Shown: one piece after another, positions 10,101-18,726 of the stretch
Layout: each line of letters begins with the position of its first letter
Numbering within the stretch: position 1 is the stretch's first letter
Assembly: GCF_003390915.1 (NCBI RefSeq)
Contig: NZ_QMEM01000004.1
Location: 372,001-436,000, forward strand
Direction: 5' to 3'
Source: Lewinella sp. IMCC34183
GTDB taxonomy: Bacteria > Bacteroidota > Bacteroidia > Chitinophagales > Saprospiraceae
DNA: 64,000 nucleotides
Translations under genes and position numbers: made by a program
The notes under the pieces: model-generated
Seen by the model: the letters and a program-made list of their open reading frames with translations, nothing else
What the model was told of the DNA's origin: nothing
Databases searched by the model: none

Positions 10101-10308
10101 CCCAGCGGGTGTCGGATGGGTTCCCGTCGACTGCGAGGGCGGCAAGGTTACCGTTTATCTCGGAGGAGGCCAGGATCTCGCGATTAAGGGCTAGGTTTGC
10201 GGTTCCCTGGGCAGTGGCCACGGAAGTATAGGGTAAAAGCGCTACCACCAGAATGCATATTACCTGACGGTACTGACCTGCGAACAGGCCCCTGATGAGA
10301 TTACTCAT
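7183..10308 (-). CDS. Secreted multi-domain adhesin: discoidin, Ig-like, LamG, T9SS sorting domain
   Basis: This protein of about 1041 residues starts at the ATG opening MSNLIRGLFAG, which gives a signal peptide ending VATAQ. Domains in order: F5/8-type discoidin (about 35-165), bacterial Ig-like (170-255), second discoidin (260-390), another Ig-like module (390-485), a short PKD-like stretch, a LamG/concanavalin-A-like domain (about 590-740), an Ig-like module (770-830) and a T9SS type-A sorting domain at the end (IHPNPVRTALTLTYDG to SRVAKQ). No catalytic domain is visible, so it is probably a surface-anchored glycan-binding or adhesive protein exported by T9SS. It is convergent with the YdeI gene and divergent from ogt. 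Confidence 0.88.
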   Translation of the reverse strand: MSNLIRGLFAGQYRQVICILVVALLPYTSVATAQGTANLALNREILASSEINGNLAALAVDGNPSDTRWESVVKVDPQWIQVDLGATQRISRVRLAWEGAYGKDYQIQVSDDAGTWQTIQTVTGNTALDNDLTGLTGEGRYVRMYGTARGTEFGYSLWEFEVYGDASAPDVSLTAPASGTVVTLPDTITLTASATAKDGKTITKVDFYSGDAYLGSTTTAPFSYTWPDAPAGTHTLTARATDSDGLLTVSTPVRISVNAVNVALNAPATASSSEKPAAFAFDGNPATRWESVHDVDPQWIYVDLGEEYTIDRVKLTWERAYAGNYRIDLSNNAVDWTTIASGTNNSGLGNNLVNDLNHLTGSGRYVRMYGTTRASNSFGYSLYEFEVYGSQGANVITAPVAGSTYTAPGTLDVEITGSAAGNDVSRIELLVDDGVVDTRTAAPFDYTVAVTDLPAGNYELHARIYHQDESVTVSSTVHVYVVPATTGAYSCGEPVTLSAAGTPDGGTYRWYTVPMGGTPIASETAAEYTTPPVDVTRTYYVAAVSPQQQESQRAPVTASSNKLAQANTTGLTSSYPFHGNATDATGKGNTGIVNGATLTADRFGKANSAYNFDGVDDFITTSTSFPTDIEGTNIFSLSVWFNTTTTQGGKMLGLGTNQYQASGQYDRHIYMTNDGRVVFGIFIDTHRIIATDDSYNDGAWHNAVAILSPSGIRLYIDGVLQASDATVTEGEKYTVPGYWRIGYDNLAGWPDQPTSHHFQGALDDINIYYSTEITADDLTSLYGASVRPVSAGETIELKANYREGVSYSWTGPAGFTSTEQNPTIPDATLDNAGDYTVTSSNGTCTSDPVTVAAVVSAAAVLPTALLSFRAEQVNGRVALRWTTASETNNRGFEVERSADGNFFRPIGFVAGAGDSRNLLAYTYADDAPGTGVVYYRLRQVDFDGGAIYSGIVTVRSTAPESFSIHPNPVRTALTLTYDGAVAGTATFTLTDARGQVVLTGPLEGGGKIPHRLDMERCVPGLYWLTLRREGKVIHQSRVAKQ

Positions 10309-10399
10309 TGGTTTAGGTTCAGACGACAACTGATCGATTCCAACCAAATAATTGGAATGATTGGGTTAACGGTGTCCGTCCTCTAAATATTGACTTGGC

Positions 10400-10429
10400 C
10401 TGCATTTGAAAATGCAGGACATCCGATGT
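10400..10429. repeat. Hairpin plus solo ACATCCGATGT in a divergent promoter region
   Basis: CTGCATTT-GA-AAATGCAG (10400-10417) is a perfect inverted repeat. One base later lies ACATCCGATGT (10419-10429). Both sit in the 240-bp spacer between the divergent adhesin and ogt genes, a place where an operator would be plausible. Confidence 0.65.
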
Positions 10430-10536
10430 GCGGGCGGGGTCGCGGGTGCCGGGTCTGTCCAGTAAGGAGCCACGCCTACCGGGAGTAGAACCAGCAATCA
10501 TTCGCCCTGGGAAGCGGCCAATCATCTCTCCGGCCT

Positions 10537-10544
10537 TACCTTGA
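10537..10544 (+). promoter_or_regulatory. Promoter -7 box TACCTTGA for ogt
   Basis: TACCTTGA matches the Bacteroidota TAnnTTTG element except at the last two positions and ends only 4 nt before the GTG start, implying a leaderless or nearly leaderless mRNA. No clear -33 TTG was seen. Confidence 0.45.
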
Positions 10545-10548
10545 TCGG

Positions 10549-11025
10549 GTGAGACGAATTATTCCCAGCCCCCTCGGCCCCATCGAGCTGCGGGCCACCG
10601 ACCGGGGCCTGAGCCACGCTACCTTTCTGGATGAACCACCATCGCACGAGCAGGCCTGGGACCCGGATACGCCCGCCGGTGGTCACCTGGCCCTGGCCGC
10701 GGAAGAGTTCAACTCCTACTTCGCCGGCAACCGCGCGCCATTTACCGTGCCTCTCGATCCCGGGGGGACCGACTTCCAGCGGGCCGTATGGACAAAGCTC
10801 CGGGCCGTACCCCGCGGGTATACCACTACGTATGGCGAGCTGGCCCGGGCTGTCGGTAACCCCAACGGCAGCCAGGCGGTGGGGGCGGCCAACGGGCAAA
10901 ACCCGCTCGCCGTGATCGTTCCGTGTCACCGCGTGGTGGGCACCGACGGAAAACTTACCGGCTACGCGGGAGGTATCGAACGGAAAACCTGGCTGCTGCG
11001 GCACGAGTCAGCTGCCCTGTTCTGA
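10549..11025 (+). CDS. ogt: Methylated-DNA--protein-cysteine methyltransferase
   Basis: The 158-residue protein carries the suicide active site IVPCHRVVG near residue 125, followed by TGYAGGIERKTWLL, the usual helix after it. It removes O6-methyl groups from guanine (and O4-methylthymine), transferring them irreversibly to its cysteine. The length matches Ogt/MGMT without an Ada regulatory domain. The start is GTG; the promoter box lies directly upstream and no earlier start would fit behind it. Confidence 0.92.
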   Translation: MRRIIPSPLGPIELRATDRGLSHATFLDEPPSHEQAWDPDTPAGGHLALAAEEFNSYFAGNRAPFTVPLDPGGTDFQRAVWTKLRAVPRGYTTTYGELARAVGNPNGSQAVGAANGQNPLAVIVPCHRVVGTDGKLTGYAGGIERKTWLLRHESAALF

Positions 11026-11336
11026 CCGTCAGCCTTTTCCCCGCGACCGATTTGCGCCCCGGAACGGCATATCGGCGTCACCGGCGTGTCAATTTAGTAT
11101 CGTTTTGTGATTTTCCCCGCACCCGCGCGCCGCCGCCGCCCCTTTCCAAAGCGAAATATTCATACGCTACGGGAAGAAAAATGACCGGTTCGGGTATGCC
11201 GGTCCGCTTTTCCACTATAAAATTCGCTTTGGCATTTGGTCACCGGGCCGGGCAATAGTAATACTGCCGCACCCGCGAAGCATTTATCCACCCCTTCCCG
11301 CGAAATACATTTGCTGTCACTAGCCGCCGGCTTCGC
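11026..11336. other. 311-bp intergenic stretch with one promoter-like box
   Basis: Apart from TACATTTG at 11306-11313, a good TAnnTTTG match placed 23 nt before the next ATG, nothing specific is seen here. The stretch is more AT-rich than its surroundings. Confidence 0.5.
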
Positions 11337-11717
11337 ATGACGCTTCTGTACCTGATCCTTGCCCTCCTTTCGGGCCTCGCACCGCGGGGAATGGATACGG
11401 TATCCCAGACCACGGCCGGCGAAGTTTCCTATTCAGCCCGGCTCGCGGATGACGACCACGCGGTGATGTACCAGGCTCCCCACGGTCAATCGCACCTCCC
11501 CGAATCCCCCGCCGAGCGGGAAGAAGAGGAAGTTCGCGAATTCAAGGGATACGACGCGCATTCCCCCGCCGTGCTGCGGACCTGCCTGTCGTTTTTGGCT
11601 GCCTTCCTGGAGCCGAGCCCCTGCCTGGCGAGTCCGCCGCAGGTGCTGCGCAAGCCCATAGTAGAGCCCGTCGTGGCTACCTCCCGTACTATCCTGCACC
11701 AGGTTTTTGTGATCTGA
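11337..11717 (+). CDS. Small hypothetical exported protein upstream of efflux operon
   Basis: The 126-residue frame begins with a hydrophobic signal-like segment (MTLLYLILALLSGLAP). It then has a polar acidic middle (AEREEEEVREF) and a C-terminal half with two cysteines. A good promoter box stands 23 nt upstream. No family is recognised. Position directly before an RND efflux operon suggests a partner or a co-transcribed leader gene, but the 189-bp gap leaves that open. Confidence 0.5.
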   Translation: MTLLYLILALLSGLAPRGMDTVSQTTAGEVSYSARLADDDHAVMYQAPHGQSHLPESPAEREEEEVREFKGYDAHSPAVLRTCLSFLAAFLEPSPCLASPPQVLRKPIVEPVVATSRTILHQVFVI

Positions 11718-11906
11718 CCGCCACCCTTCAGTCGGTTCGGTAACTGATCTCCAGTCGCCGCACGCCTCCTTTCTCCGGAGCGTTTCAACCGGTCATTTCC
11801 CCTCCCCTGCTTTTCTGACGCGTCACCCCGCAGGTGACTTCCGTCTCCGCATCCGGCTCCGCCGGCACTCTACCTCTTTTCCGTTTACCATCAACTAAAC
11901 TCAAGA

Positions 11907-12989
11907 ATGAGCAAATTAGCCGTTCTCCTTTCGCTCGTGCTCATCCTCGCCGGCAGTTGCCAACACGAGGAAGCCGAACACCACGAAGTGACCCCAAAAC
12001 TGGAGGTCACCACCCCCCTCATCCAGGACGTCACCGTGACCCGCGAATACGTGGGTCAAGTCCACGCCAGCCGCCACATTGAGCTGCGGGCGCTGGAGCG
12101 GGGCTACCTGCAGTCGATCTACGTCGACGAGGGCCAGTCCGTCCGCAAGGGCCAGAAGATGTTCAAGATCCTGCCCAACATCTACGAGGCCGAGCTGCAG
12201 ATCAAAAAGGCCGAAGCCGAACTCGCCGGTATCGAGTATAAAAACACCAAGCTGCTCGCCGACGAGAAGGTCGTAGCCCCCAACGAACTGGCAATGGCCA
12301 AGGCACACGTCGACCGCGCCAACGCCGAGGTAACCCTGGCTGAAGCCCACCTCGACTTCACCAATATCCGGGCACCCTACGACGGCATCATGGACCACCT
12401 GGAAGCCCGCGAGGGCAGCCTGCTGGAAGAGGGCGAACTGCTCACCACGCTGTCCGACAACAGCAAGATGTGGATCTACTTCAGCGTCCCCGAAGCCGAG
12501 TACCTCGATTACGTGGCCAACACCGACAAGCCCAAGCAACAGCACGTGCGCCTGCGCATGGCCAACGGGCAGGATTTCGGACAGGACGGCGTAGTCGAGG
12601 CCATTGAAGGCGAATTCGACCACGAAACCGGCAACATCGAATTCCGGGCCACCTTCCCCAACCCCGGCAAGGTGCTGCGCCACGGCGAAACCGGCAGCGT
12701 ACTGCTGCCGATCCCCTACGAGCATGCGCTGGTCATCCCCCAGAAGGCCACCTTCGAGATCCTGGACAAGAAGTACGTCTACGTGGTCACCAAGGACAAC
12801 AAACTGGAGCAGCGGCCGGTGGTCATCGCCGAGGAGCTGCCGCACGTCTACGTCGTCCGTGACGGACTCCAGCCCGACGACCGCATCCTAATCGAGGGAC
12901 TGCGCAAGGTGCGCAACGGCGACACGATCGAGGTCGACTACCAGGCCCCGGAGCGGGCCATGTCCCAACTCGCGCTCAGTGTAGACTAG
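11907..12989 (+). CDS. RND efflux periplasmic adaptor lipoprotein
   Basis: The 360-residue product is a lipoprotein (lipobox LAGSC, Cys at about 18). It has the membrane fusion protein order: lipoyl half (VHASRHIELRALERGYL), alpha-helical hairpin (about 75-140, rich in Ala/Glu/Lys), second lipoyl half (FTNIRAPYDGIMD), beta-barrel and membrane-proximal domain. It bridges the inner-membrane pump and the outer-membrane factor encoded next. The spacing to the pump gene is 26 bp, so they are co-transcribed. Confidence 0.92.
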   Translation: MSKLAVLLSLVLILAGSCQHEEAEHHEVTPKLEVTTPLIQDVTVTREYVGQVHASRHIELRALERGYLQSIYVDEGQSVRKGQKMFKILPNIYEAELQIKKAEAELAGIEYKNTKLLADEKVVAPNELAMAKAHVDRANAEVTLAEAHLDFTNIRAPYDGIMDHLEAREGSLLEEGELLTTLSDNSKMWIYFSVPEAEYLDYVANTDKPKQQHVRLRMANGQDFGQDGVVEAIEGEFDHETGNIEFRATFPNPGKVLRHGETGSVLLPIPYEHALVIPQKATFEILDKKYVYVVTKDNKLEQRPVVIAEELPHVYVVRDGLQPDDRILIEGLRKVRNGDTIEVDYQAPERAMSQLALSVD

Positions 12990-13015
12990 TCGCCTAACCC
13001 CAAAAGAACCGTCCC

Positions 13016-16000
13016 ATGTTCCAGAATTTCATCCGGCGGCCCGTCCTCGCGATCGTGGTCTCCCTCTTTATCGTGCTGATCGGCGTACTGGCGATATTCT
13101 CGCTGCCGATCTCCCAATTTCCCGAGATCGCCCCGCCGCGGGTGATCGTCACCGTAGCCTACCCCGGCGCCAGCGCCGACGTACTGGTACAGTCTACCCT
13201 CATCCCCCTCGAACGCGCCATCAACGGGGTGCAGGGCATGAAGTACATCGCCTCCGACGCCACCAGCGCGGGCGAGGCGACCATCCAGGTCATCTTCGAG
13301 CTCGGCACCGACCCCAACCAGGCGGTCGTCAACGTCAAGAACCGCGTCGACCAGGCTATCAACCGCCTGCCCCCCCTGGTACAGCTGGAGGGCGTGGTCG
13401 TCTCGCGCGTCCAGCCCAGTATGCTGATGTACGTGAACCTTTACAGCCGCGACACCGCCGCCGACGAGAAGTTCCTCTACAACTACGCCAACATCAACGT
13501 CATCCCCGAGATCCAGCGCATCGACGGCATCGCCAGCGCCCAGATCCTCGGTAGCCAGACCTACGCCATGCGCATCTGGCTGAAGCCCGACCGCATGCGG
13601 GCCTACGAGGTATCCAGTGAGGAGGTGATGGAGGCCATCGACGAACAAAGCGTGATCGGCCGCCCCGGCCGCCTCGGTCGCAGCTCGGGCATCGCCGCCC
13701 AGAGCCTGGAATACACCCTGGTGTACGAAGGCCGCTACAACCAGGTAGACCAGTACAAGGACATCATCGTCCGCGCCAACCCCGACGGGCAGGTGCTGCG
13801 GCTGCGCGACGTGGCCGACGTGGAACTTGGCAGCGAATTCCAGGATATCTACTCCAATAAGGACGGCTTCCCCTCGGCGGCCATCGTGCTGAAGCAGAAC
13901 TACGGCACCAACGCTTCCGACGTAATTGCGAACGTGAAGGAGCAGATGGCCGACCTGCAGCAGGCCTTTCCGAGCGGTATGGAGTATGAGATCAACTACG
14001 ACGTCTCCACCTTCCTCGACGCCTCGATCGAGAAAGTACTGCACACCCTGGGCGAGGCCTTCGTGCTGGTGGCTTTGGTAGTGTTCATCTTCCTCGGCGA
14101 TTGGCGGTCGACGCTCATTCCTACCCTGGCCGTGCCGATCTCGCTGATCGGTACCTTCTTCGTGATGCAGATCTTCGGACTGAGCATCAACCTGATCACT
14201 CTCTTCGCGCTGGTGCTTGCTATCGGTATCGTGGTCGACAACGCCATCGTGGTGGTGGAGGCCGTCCACGTCAAGATGGAAGAGAAGAACCTGCAGCCCT
14301 ATGCGGCGACCCGCGAGGTACTCGGCGAGATCGGCGGGGCTATCGTGGCCATCACGCTGATGATGACCTCGGTGTTCGTCCCGGTGGCCTTCATGAGCGG
14401 TCCGGTGGGCGTTTTCTACCGGCAGTTCGCGATCACCATGGCGTCTTCCATCGTCATTTCCGGCATCGTGGCCCTGACCCTCACGCCGGTGCTGTGCGCC
14501 ATGATCCTCAAGAACAACCACGGCAAGGAGCGCGGCCGCAACCCCATCAACTACCTCATCGACGGCTTCAACCGGTGGTTCGAGCGGCTGACCGGCCGCT
14601 ACGTGCGGGTACTGAACGGCATCGTCGCCCGCCGCTTCGTCACCCTGCTGCTGCTGGGGGCGGGCATCGTGGGCATCGTGCTGGTCAACCAGGTCCTGCC
14701 CGGTGGCTTCATCCCCGGCGAGGACCAGGGGATGGTCTACGCCATCATCCAGACGCCTCCGGGCAGCACGCTCGAGGCCACCAACAAGGTGTCGCGGGAG
14801 CTGCAGAAGATTGCCGAGGAGATCGATGGCGTACAGTCCGTGTCCTCGCTGGCCGGTTACGAGATCCTCACCGAGGGCCGGGGCTCCAACGCCGGTACCT
14901 GTATCATCAACCTGAAGCCCTGGGACGAACGGAAGCACTCCGTCCGCGAGGTCATCGAGGAACTGGAGGAGGAAACGCGCGACTTCGGCGCGATCATCGA
15001 GTTCTTCGAGCCGCCCGCCGTACCGGGCTACGGTGCCGCCGGCGGCCTGGCGCTGCGCCTGCTCGACAAGACCAACGGTACCGACTACCAGGAATTCGAC
15101 CGGGTGAACCAGGAGTTTATGGATGCCCTCCGGGAGCGCAAGGAGCTCAAGGGCCTCTTCACCTTCTACGCGGCCAACTACCCGCAGTACGAACTGAAGA
15201 TCGATAACAAGCTGGCCATGCAGAAGGGCGTATCCATCGGCGCGGCCATGGAGAACCTGAACATCCTCATCGGCAGTACCTACGAGCAGGGCTTCATCCG
15301 CTTCAATAATTTCTTCAAGGTGTACACCCAGGCCGGCCCCGAGTACCGCCGCTTTCCGAGTGACATCCTGAACTACTACGTCAAGAACGAGGAGGGACAG
15401 ATGGTCCCCTACTCCGCCTTTATGAAGCTGGTCAAGCAGCAGGGCCCCAACGAGATCACCCGCTACAACCTCTACAACTCGGCTACCATCCGCGGCGAAC
15501 CCGCGCCGGGCTACACCTCCAACGACGCCATCAAGGTGGTACAGGAGGTCGCCAAGGCCACGCTGCCGCAGGGCTACGACATCGCCTGGGAGGGCCTGAG
15601 CTACGACGAGGCGCGGCGCGGTAACGAGTCGCTGGTCATCTTCGGCCTCGTGGTCATCTTCGTCTACATGGTGCTGGCCGCCCAGTACGAGAGCTTTCTG
15701 CTGCCCTTCGTGGTGCTGCTGTCGCTGCCCGTGGGCATCTTCGGTTCCTTCCTCCTCCTCAAGGTCATGGGCCTGGCCAACGACATCTTCGCCCAGGTGG
15801 GACTCGTCATGCTGGTCGGCCTGCTCGGCAAGAACGCGGTACTGATCGTGGAATTCGCGGTGCAGCAGCACCAGAAGGGGATGTCGGTCTTCGACGCCGC
15901 CGTCTCGGGGGCCAAGATGCGCTTCCGCCCCATCCTCATGACCTCCTTTGCCTTCGTGGCCGGCCTTATTCCGCTGGTCCTGGCCACCGGTGCCGGCGCC

Positions 16001-16189
16001 GTCGGCAACCGCACCATCGGCACCTCCGCCCTCGGCGGCATGCTGTTCGGTACCCTGTTCGGGGTGCTCCTGATCCCTGGTCTCTACTACCTCTTCGGCA
16101 AGCTTGGCGAAGGAAAGCAACTGATCCAGGGCGAAGATTTCGATCCGTTAACCGAAGAATACCCCTACAATGATACCGACCTCATCTAA
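13016..16189 (+). CDS. RND multidrug efflux pump, HAE-1 (AcrB-like) family
   Basis: The 1057-residue protein starts MFQNFIRRPVLAIVVSL, the standard first transmembrane helix, and has two large periplasmic loops and twelve membrane helices. In TM4 the proton-relay pair of AcrB (Asp407-Asp408) reads Asp408-Asn409 here (VVDNAIVVVEAV). The TM10 lysine is present (LLGKNAVLIVEFA). The D-N pair resembles a subgroup I recall from other Bacteroidota pumps, so it need not mean loss of function. It exports hydrophobic drugs or bile/detergent-like compounds, driven by protons. Confidence 0.92.
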   Translation: MFQNFIRRPVLAIVVSLFIVLIGVLAIFSLPISQFPEIAPPRVIVTVAYPGASADVLVQSTLIPLERAINGVQGMKYIASDATSAGEATIQVIFELGTDPNQAVVNVKNRVDQAINRLPPLVQLEGVVVSRVQPSMLMYVNLYSRDTAADEKFLYNYANINVIPEIQRIDGIASAQILGSQTYAMRIWLKPDRMRAYEVSSEEVMEAIDEQSVIGRPGRLGRSSGIAAQSLEYTLVYEGRYNQVDQYKDIIVRANPDGQVLRLRDVADVELGSEFQDIYSNKDGFPSAAIVLKQNYGTNASDVIANVKEQMADLQQAFPSGMEYEINYDVSTFLDASIEKVLHTLGEAFVLVALVVFIFLGDWRSTLIPTLAVPISLIGTFFVMQIFGLSINLITLFALVLAIGIVVDNAIVVVEAVHVKMEEKNLQPYAATREVLGEIGGAIVAITLMMTSVFVPVAFMSGPVGVFYRQFAITMASSIVISGIVALTLTPVLCAMILKNNHGKERGRNPINYLIDGFNRWFERLTGRYVRVLNGIVARRFVTLLLLGAGIVGIVLVNQVLPGGFIPGEDQGMVYAIIQTPPGSTLEATNKVSRELQKIAEEIDGVQSVSSLAGYEILTEGRGSNAGTCIINLKPWDERKHSVREVIEELEEETRDFGAIIEFFEPPAVPGYGAAGGLALRLLDKTNGTDYQEFDRVNQEFMDALRERKELKGLFTFYAANYPQYELKIDNKLAMQKGVSIGAAMENLNILIGSTYEQGFIRFNNFFKVYTQAGPEYRRFPSDILNYYVKNEEGQMVPYSAFMKLVKQQGPNEITRYNLYNSATIRGEPAPGYTSNDAIKVVQEVAKATLPQGYDIAWEGLSYDEARRGNESLVIFGLVVIFVYMVLAAQYESFLLPFVVLLSLPVGIFGSFLLLKVMGLANDIFAQVGLVMLVGLLGKNAVLIVEFAVQQHQKGMSVFDAAVSGAKMRFRPILMTSFAFVAGLIPLVLATGAGAVGNRTIGTSALGGMLFGTLFGVLLIPGLYYLFGKLGEGKQLIQGEDFDPLTEEYPYNDTDLI

Positions 16190-17618
16190 GCACCCCCTCC
16201 TCCTGGCGGGAATGCTCCTGCTACTGCTCAGCGCCTGCTCTATTCCGCAGGTGGCCACGCGTACACCGACGGTCGCCGTTCCGGACGCCTTCCCGCTGGC
16301 GCCCGCGCGCCAGGATACGGCGCAGGCCGTCGCCGGCCACAGCTGGGACGACTACTTCACCGATCCCTTCCTCGTTTCCCTCATCGATACCGCCCTGGCC
16401 AACAACCGGGAGATAAACATCCTGGCCCAGCGCATCAGCGTGGCCCGCAACGAGATCCAGGCCCGTCAGGGTGAGTACCTGCCCTTCGTCGACGCCGGGG
16501 TCGGCGCGGACGTGGAAAAGGTCGGACGCTACACCCGTAACGGGGCCCTGGAGGAAAGCCTCGACATCCGCGAGGACCGCAACTTCCCGGAGTTCCTGAC
16601 CAACCTCCAGGTTGGCCTCTACGCCAGCTGGGAGCTCGATATCTGGAACAAGCTGCACAATGCCGCCAAGGCTTCCGTCCTGGAGTACCTCGCCACGCGT
16701 GAGGGCCGCAACTTCGTCGTGACCAACCTGGTGGCCGAGGTGGCCAACTCCTACTACGAACTGATCGCCCTCGACAACAAGCTTGTCAACCTCCGTAACA
16801 ACATCGCCCTACAGGAGGACGCCCTCCGCGTCGTGGGGCTGATGCAGCAGGCGGGCCGCGCCAACTCGCTTGGCGTGAAGCGCTTCGAGGCGGAAATCCA
16901 GAAGAACGCCGGGGAAACCTTCGCCATCGAGCAGGAGATCACCGCCGTGGAGAACCGGATCAACTTTCTGCTGGGGCGCACGCCCCAGCCGATCGCCCGT
17001 CGGTCCGAGGGCTTCCTGGAGCGGGAGCCTGCCTACGTGGAGACCGGGGTCCCCTCCCAGCTGCTGCGCAACCGCCCCGACATCCGGCAGGCGGAGTTCG
17101 AGCTGGCCGCGGCCGACCTGAATATCCAGGTGGCCCGGGCCAACTTCCTGCCTTCCTTCGGCATCCGCGCGGGACTGGGACTGCAGTCCTTTAATCCCAG
17201 GTACCTGGTGCAGCTGCCCGAGTCCTTACTCCTCTCGCTGGCCGGCGACGCCATGGCCCCCCTGATCAATCGGCGGGCCATCGAGGCCGATTACCAGAGT
17301 TCGGGTGCCCGGCAGATTGAGGCCGTGTTCGAGTACGAGCAGTCGATCCTGAAAGCGTACCGCGAGGTAGCTACGGAGGTGTCCAACATCGAACAGCTCG
17401 CCAATACCTACCGCCGCAAGGAGGAGCAGGTGGCGGCGCTGGACGAGTCGATCCGCATCGCCAACCAGCTCTTCCAGTCCACCCGGGCGGAATACCTGGA
17501 GGTACTGCTTACCCAGCGGGAAGCCCTGGAGGCCCGGCAGGAACTTATCCAGACCAAGCAAGATCAATTGGCCGCCACCGTAAACCTGTACCAGGCCCTC
17601 GGCGGCGGATGGAAATAA
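16170..17618 (+). CDS. Outer-membrane efflux factor (TolC/OprM, NodT-type lipoprotein)
   Basis: The 482-residue protein overlaps the end of the pump gene by 20 bp, so its translation is probably coupled. The signal peptide ends in a lipobox (LLSACS). Two repeated coiled-coil halves with the outer-membrane efflux pattern follow, including LRNRPDIRQAEFELAAADL and a C-terminal half ending NLYQALGGGWK, both typical of NodT/OprM proteins. It forms the trimeric outer-membrane channel of the tripartite pump. Confidence 0.93.
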   Translation: MIPTSSKHPLLLAGMLLLLLSACSIPQVATRTPTVAVPDAFPLAPARQDTAQAVAGHSWDDYFTDPFLVSLIDTALANNREINILAQRISVARNEIQARQGEYLPFVDAGVGADVEKVGRYTRNGALEESLDIREDRNFPEFLTNLQVGLYASWELDIWNKLHNAAKASVLEYLATREGRNFVVTNLVAEVANSYYELIALDNKLVNLRNNIALQEDALRVVGLMQQAGRANSLGVKRFEAEIQKNAGETFAIEQEITAVENRINFLLGRTPQPIARRSEGFLEREPAYVETGVPSQLLRNRPDIRQAEFELAAADLNIQVARANFLPSFGIRAGLGLQSFNPRYLVQLPESLLLSLAGDAMAPLINRRAIEADYQSSGARQIEAVFEYEQSILKAYREVATEVSNIEQLANTYRRKEEQVAALDESIRIANQLFQSTRAEYLEVLLTQREALEARQELIQTKQDQLAATVNLYQALGGGWK

Positions 17619-17645
17619 TGGAGTGAGAACAGTTTAGTTGATTGG

Positions 17646-17698
17646 GCCCCTTCCCTGGGCAGCACGACCTCGGTCACGCTTCGGGGGAGGGGCTTTTT
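17646..17698 (+). terminator. Intrinsic terminator of the efflux operon
   Basis: The stem GCCCCTTCCC (17646-17655) pairs with GGGGAGGGGC (17684-17693, one G-U), followed by TTTTT. It lies 28 bp after the outer-membrane factor stop. Confidence 0.85.
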
Positions 17699-17711
17699 AC
17701 GTACCTGACCC

Positions 17712-18716
17712 TCACCGGATCGTGACGCGTTGTACCCGTACCGACCGGCCGCGCTCGAGCACGGCAAAGTATACGCCGGCCGCCAGATTACCGACGGCAA
17801 AGTCCATCGTACCCGTTTCGCCGGCCACAATATGCCGCCGTAGCACGGACCTTCCCGCCGTGTCAAACAGGTGGAATTCCCCCGCGGCGGTTTCCATTCC
17901 TGGCAGAACGACACGGAAGGTACCGGTAGTAGGGTTCGGAAAGAGCCGCAGGAAGCTGTCCGCCGCATCTTCCACCGCAGTGCTTCCCGCCCGATACTGG
18001 AAGGAGCGGCAGGTGGCAAAACTTGCCCGGTCGTCCGTGCGGATGGCGGTCAGGCAAATGTCGTAGGTTTCATCGTCGACCAGGTCCGTGGTCTCGGGGG
18101 CGAACGCTACCTCGACGTAATGCACCGGCTCGGCCAGGCGGTACGTGAAGGTAGCCGTAGTATCTCCGCCGGCGGCGTAGTAATACGTAAGGCGGTCGAT
18201 CCGGGCCTGCGCCTGGCTGCGGATGAAGGTAGACCGCAGCAGGGTGGGGCCCCAACGGCCGGCCGCATCCGCGGCGCGGACCTGGAAGTAGTGCACCCCC
18301 GGATCGAGGGCCGATAGGTCCAGCGGAATACTCGCCGTAGCGGTATCGCCGGTCAGGACGAACCCCTGCCCCATACCATAGCCGGGGTCGGCATCCCAAA
18401 ACCACTCACCCCCCACGAGGCCGGCCGGGCCCAGGCCACTGAGTACGTAGAAGGTGCGAGATAGCGTCTGGGACCACCTGCCGGCGGTATCGCGGACCCG
18501 CGCGTGGTACGTGTGTACGCCGGGCGTCAGCCCCAGGTCGGCTGCGGTAAACTCGTGGTCGATTCGGACAGGCGAACCTCCGGCGACGGAGGCAAAGGGA
18601 GTGGCCCTGCCGTAACCGGGGTCCGTGTCGATGAACCATTCCCCCCCGGCAACCGACGCCTGCGCCAGTAGGGGTCCCGTGCCCAGCAGGGCAAGTAAGT
18701 ATACCAGTAGATGCAT
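17712..18716 (-). CDS. Secreted T9SS-sorted protein with repeated DPGYG modules
   Basis: The 334-residue product has a signal peptide ending LLAQA and two modules of about 100 residues, each opening with GGEWF-x-D-x-DPGYG and closing with an Ig-like stretch (HTYHARVRDTAGRW / HYFQVRAADAAGRW). A third beta-rich region follows, then a T9SS type-A sorting domain (LFPNPTTGTFRVVLPG to VQRVTIR). Such DPGxG modules recur in Bacteroidota secreted proteins; their ligand is unknown. It lies 10 bp after the beta-helix gene and is likely co-transcribed with it. Confidence 0.82.
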   Translation of the reverse strand: MHLLVYLLALLGTGPLLAQASVAGGEWFIDTDPGYGRATPFASVAGGSPVRIDHEFTAADLGLTPGVHTYHARVRDTAGRWSQTLSRTFYVLSGLGPAGLVGGEWFWDADPGYGMGQGFVLTGDTATASIPLDLSALDPGVHYFQVRAADAAGRWGPTLLRSTFIRSQAQARIDRLTYYYAAGGDTTATFTYRLAEPVHYVEVAFAPETTDLVDDETYDICLTAIRTDDRASFATCRSFQYRAGSTAVEDAADSFLRLFPNPTTGTFRVVLPGMETAAGEFHLFDTAGRSVLRRHIVAGETGTMDFAVGNLAAGVYFAVLERGRSVRVQRVTIR

Positions 18717-18726
18717 AGCGCAGGAA

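Noticed and set aside
12986-16120. Very long minus-strand open frame opposite the RND pump
   Set aside because: It mirrors the codons of a well-identified efflux pump, is rich in His/Asp/Gly without domains, and is a frame shadow due to high GC at third positions.
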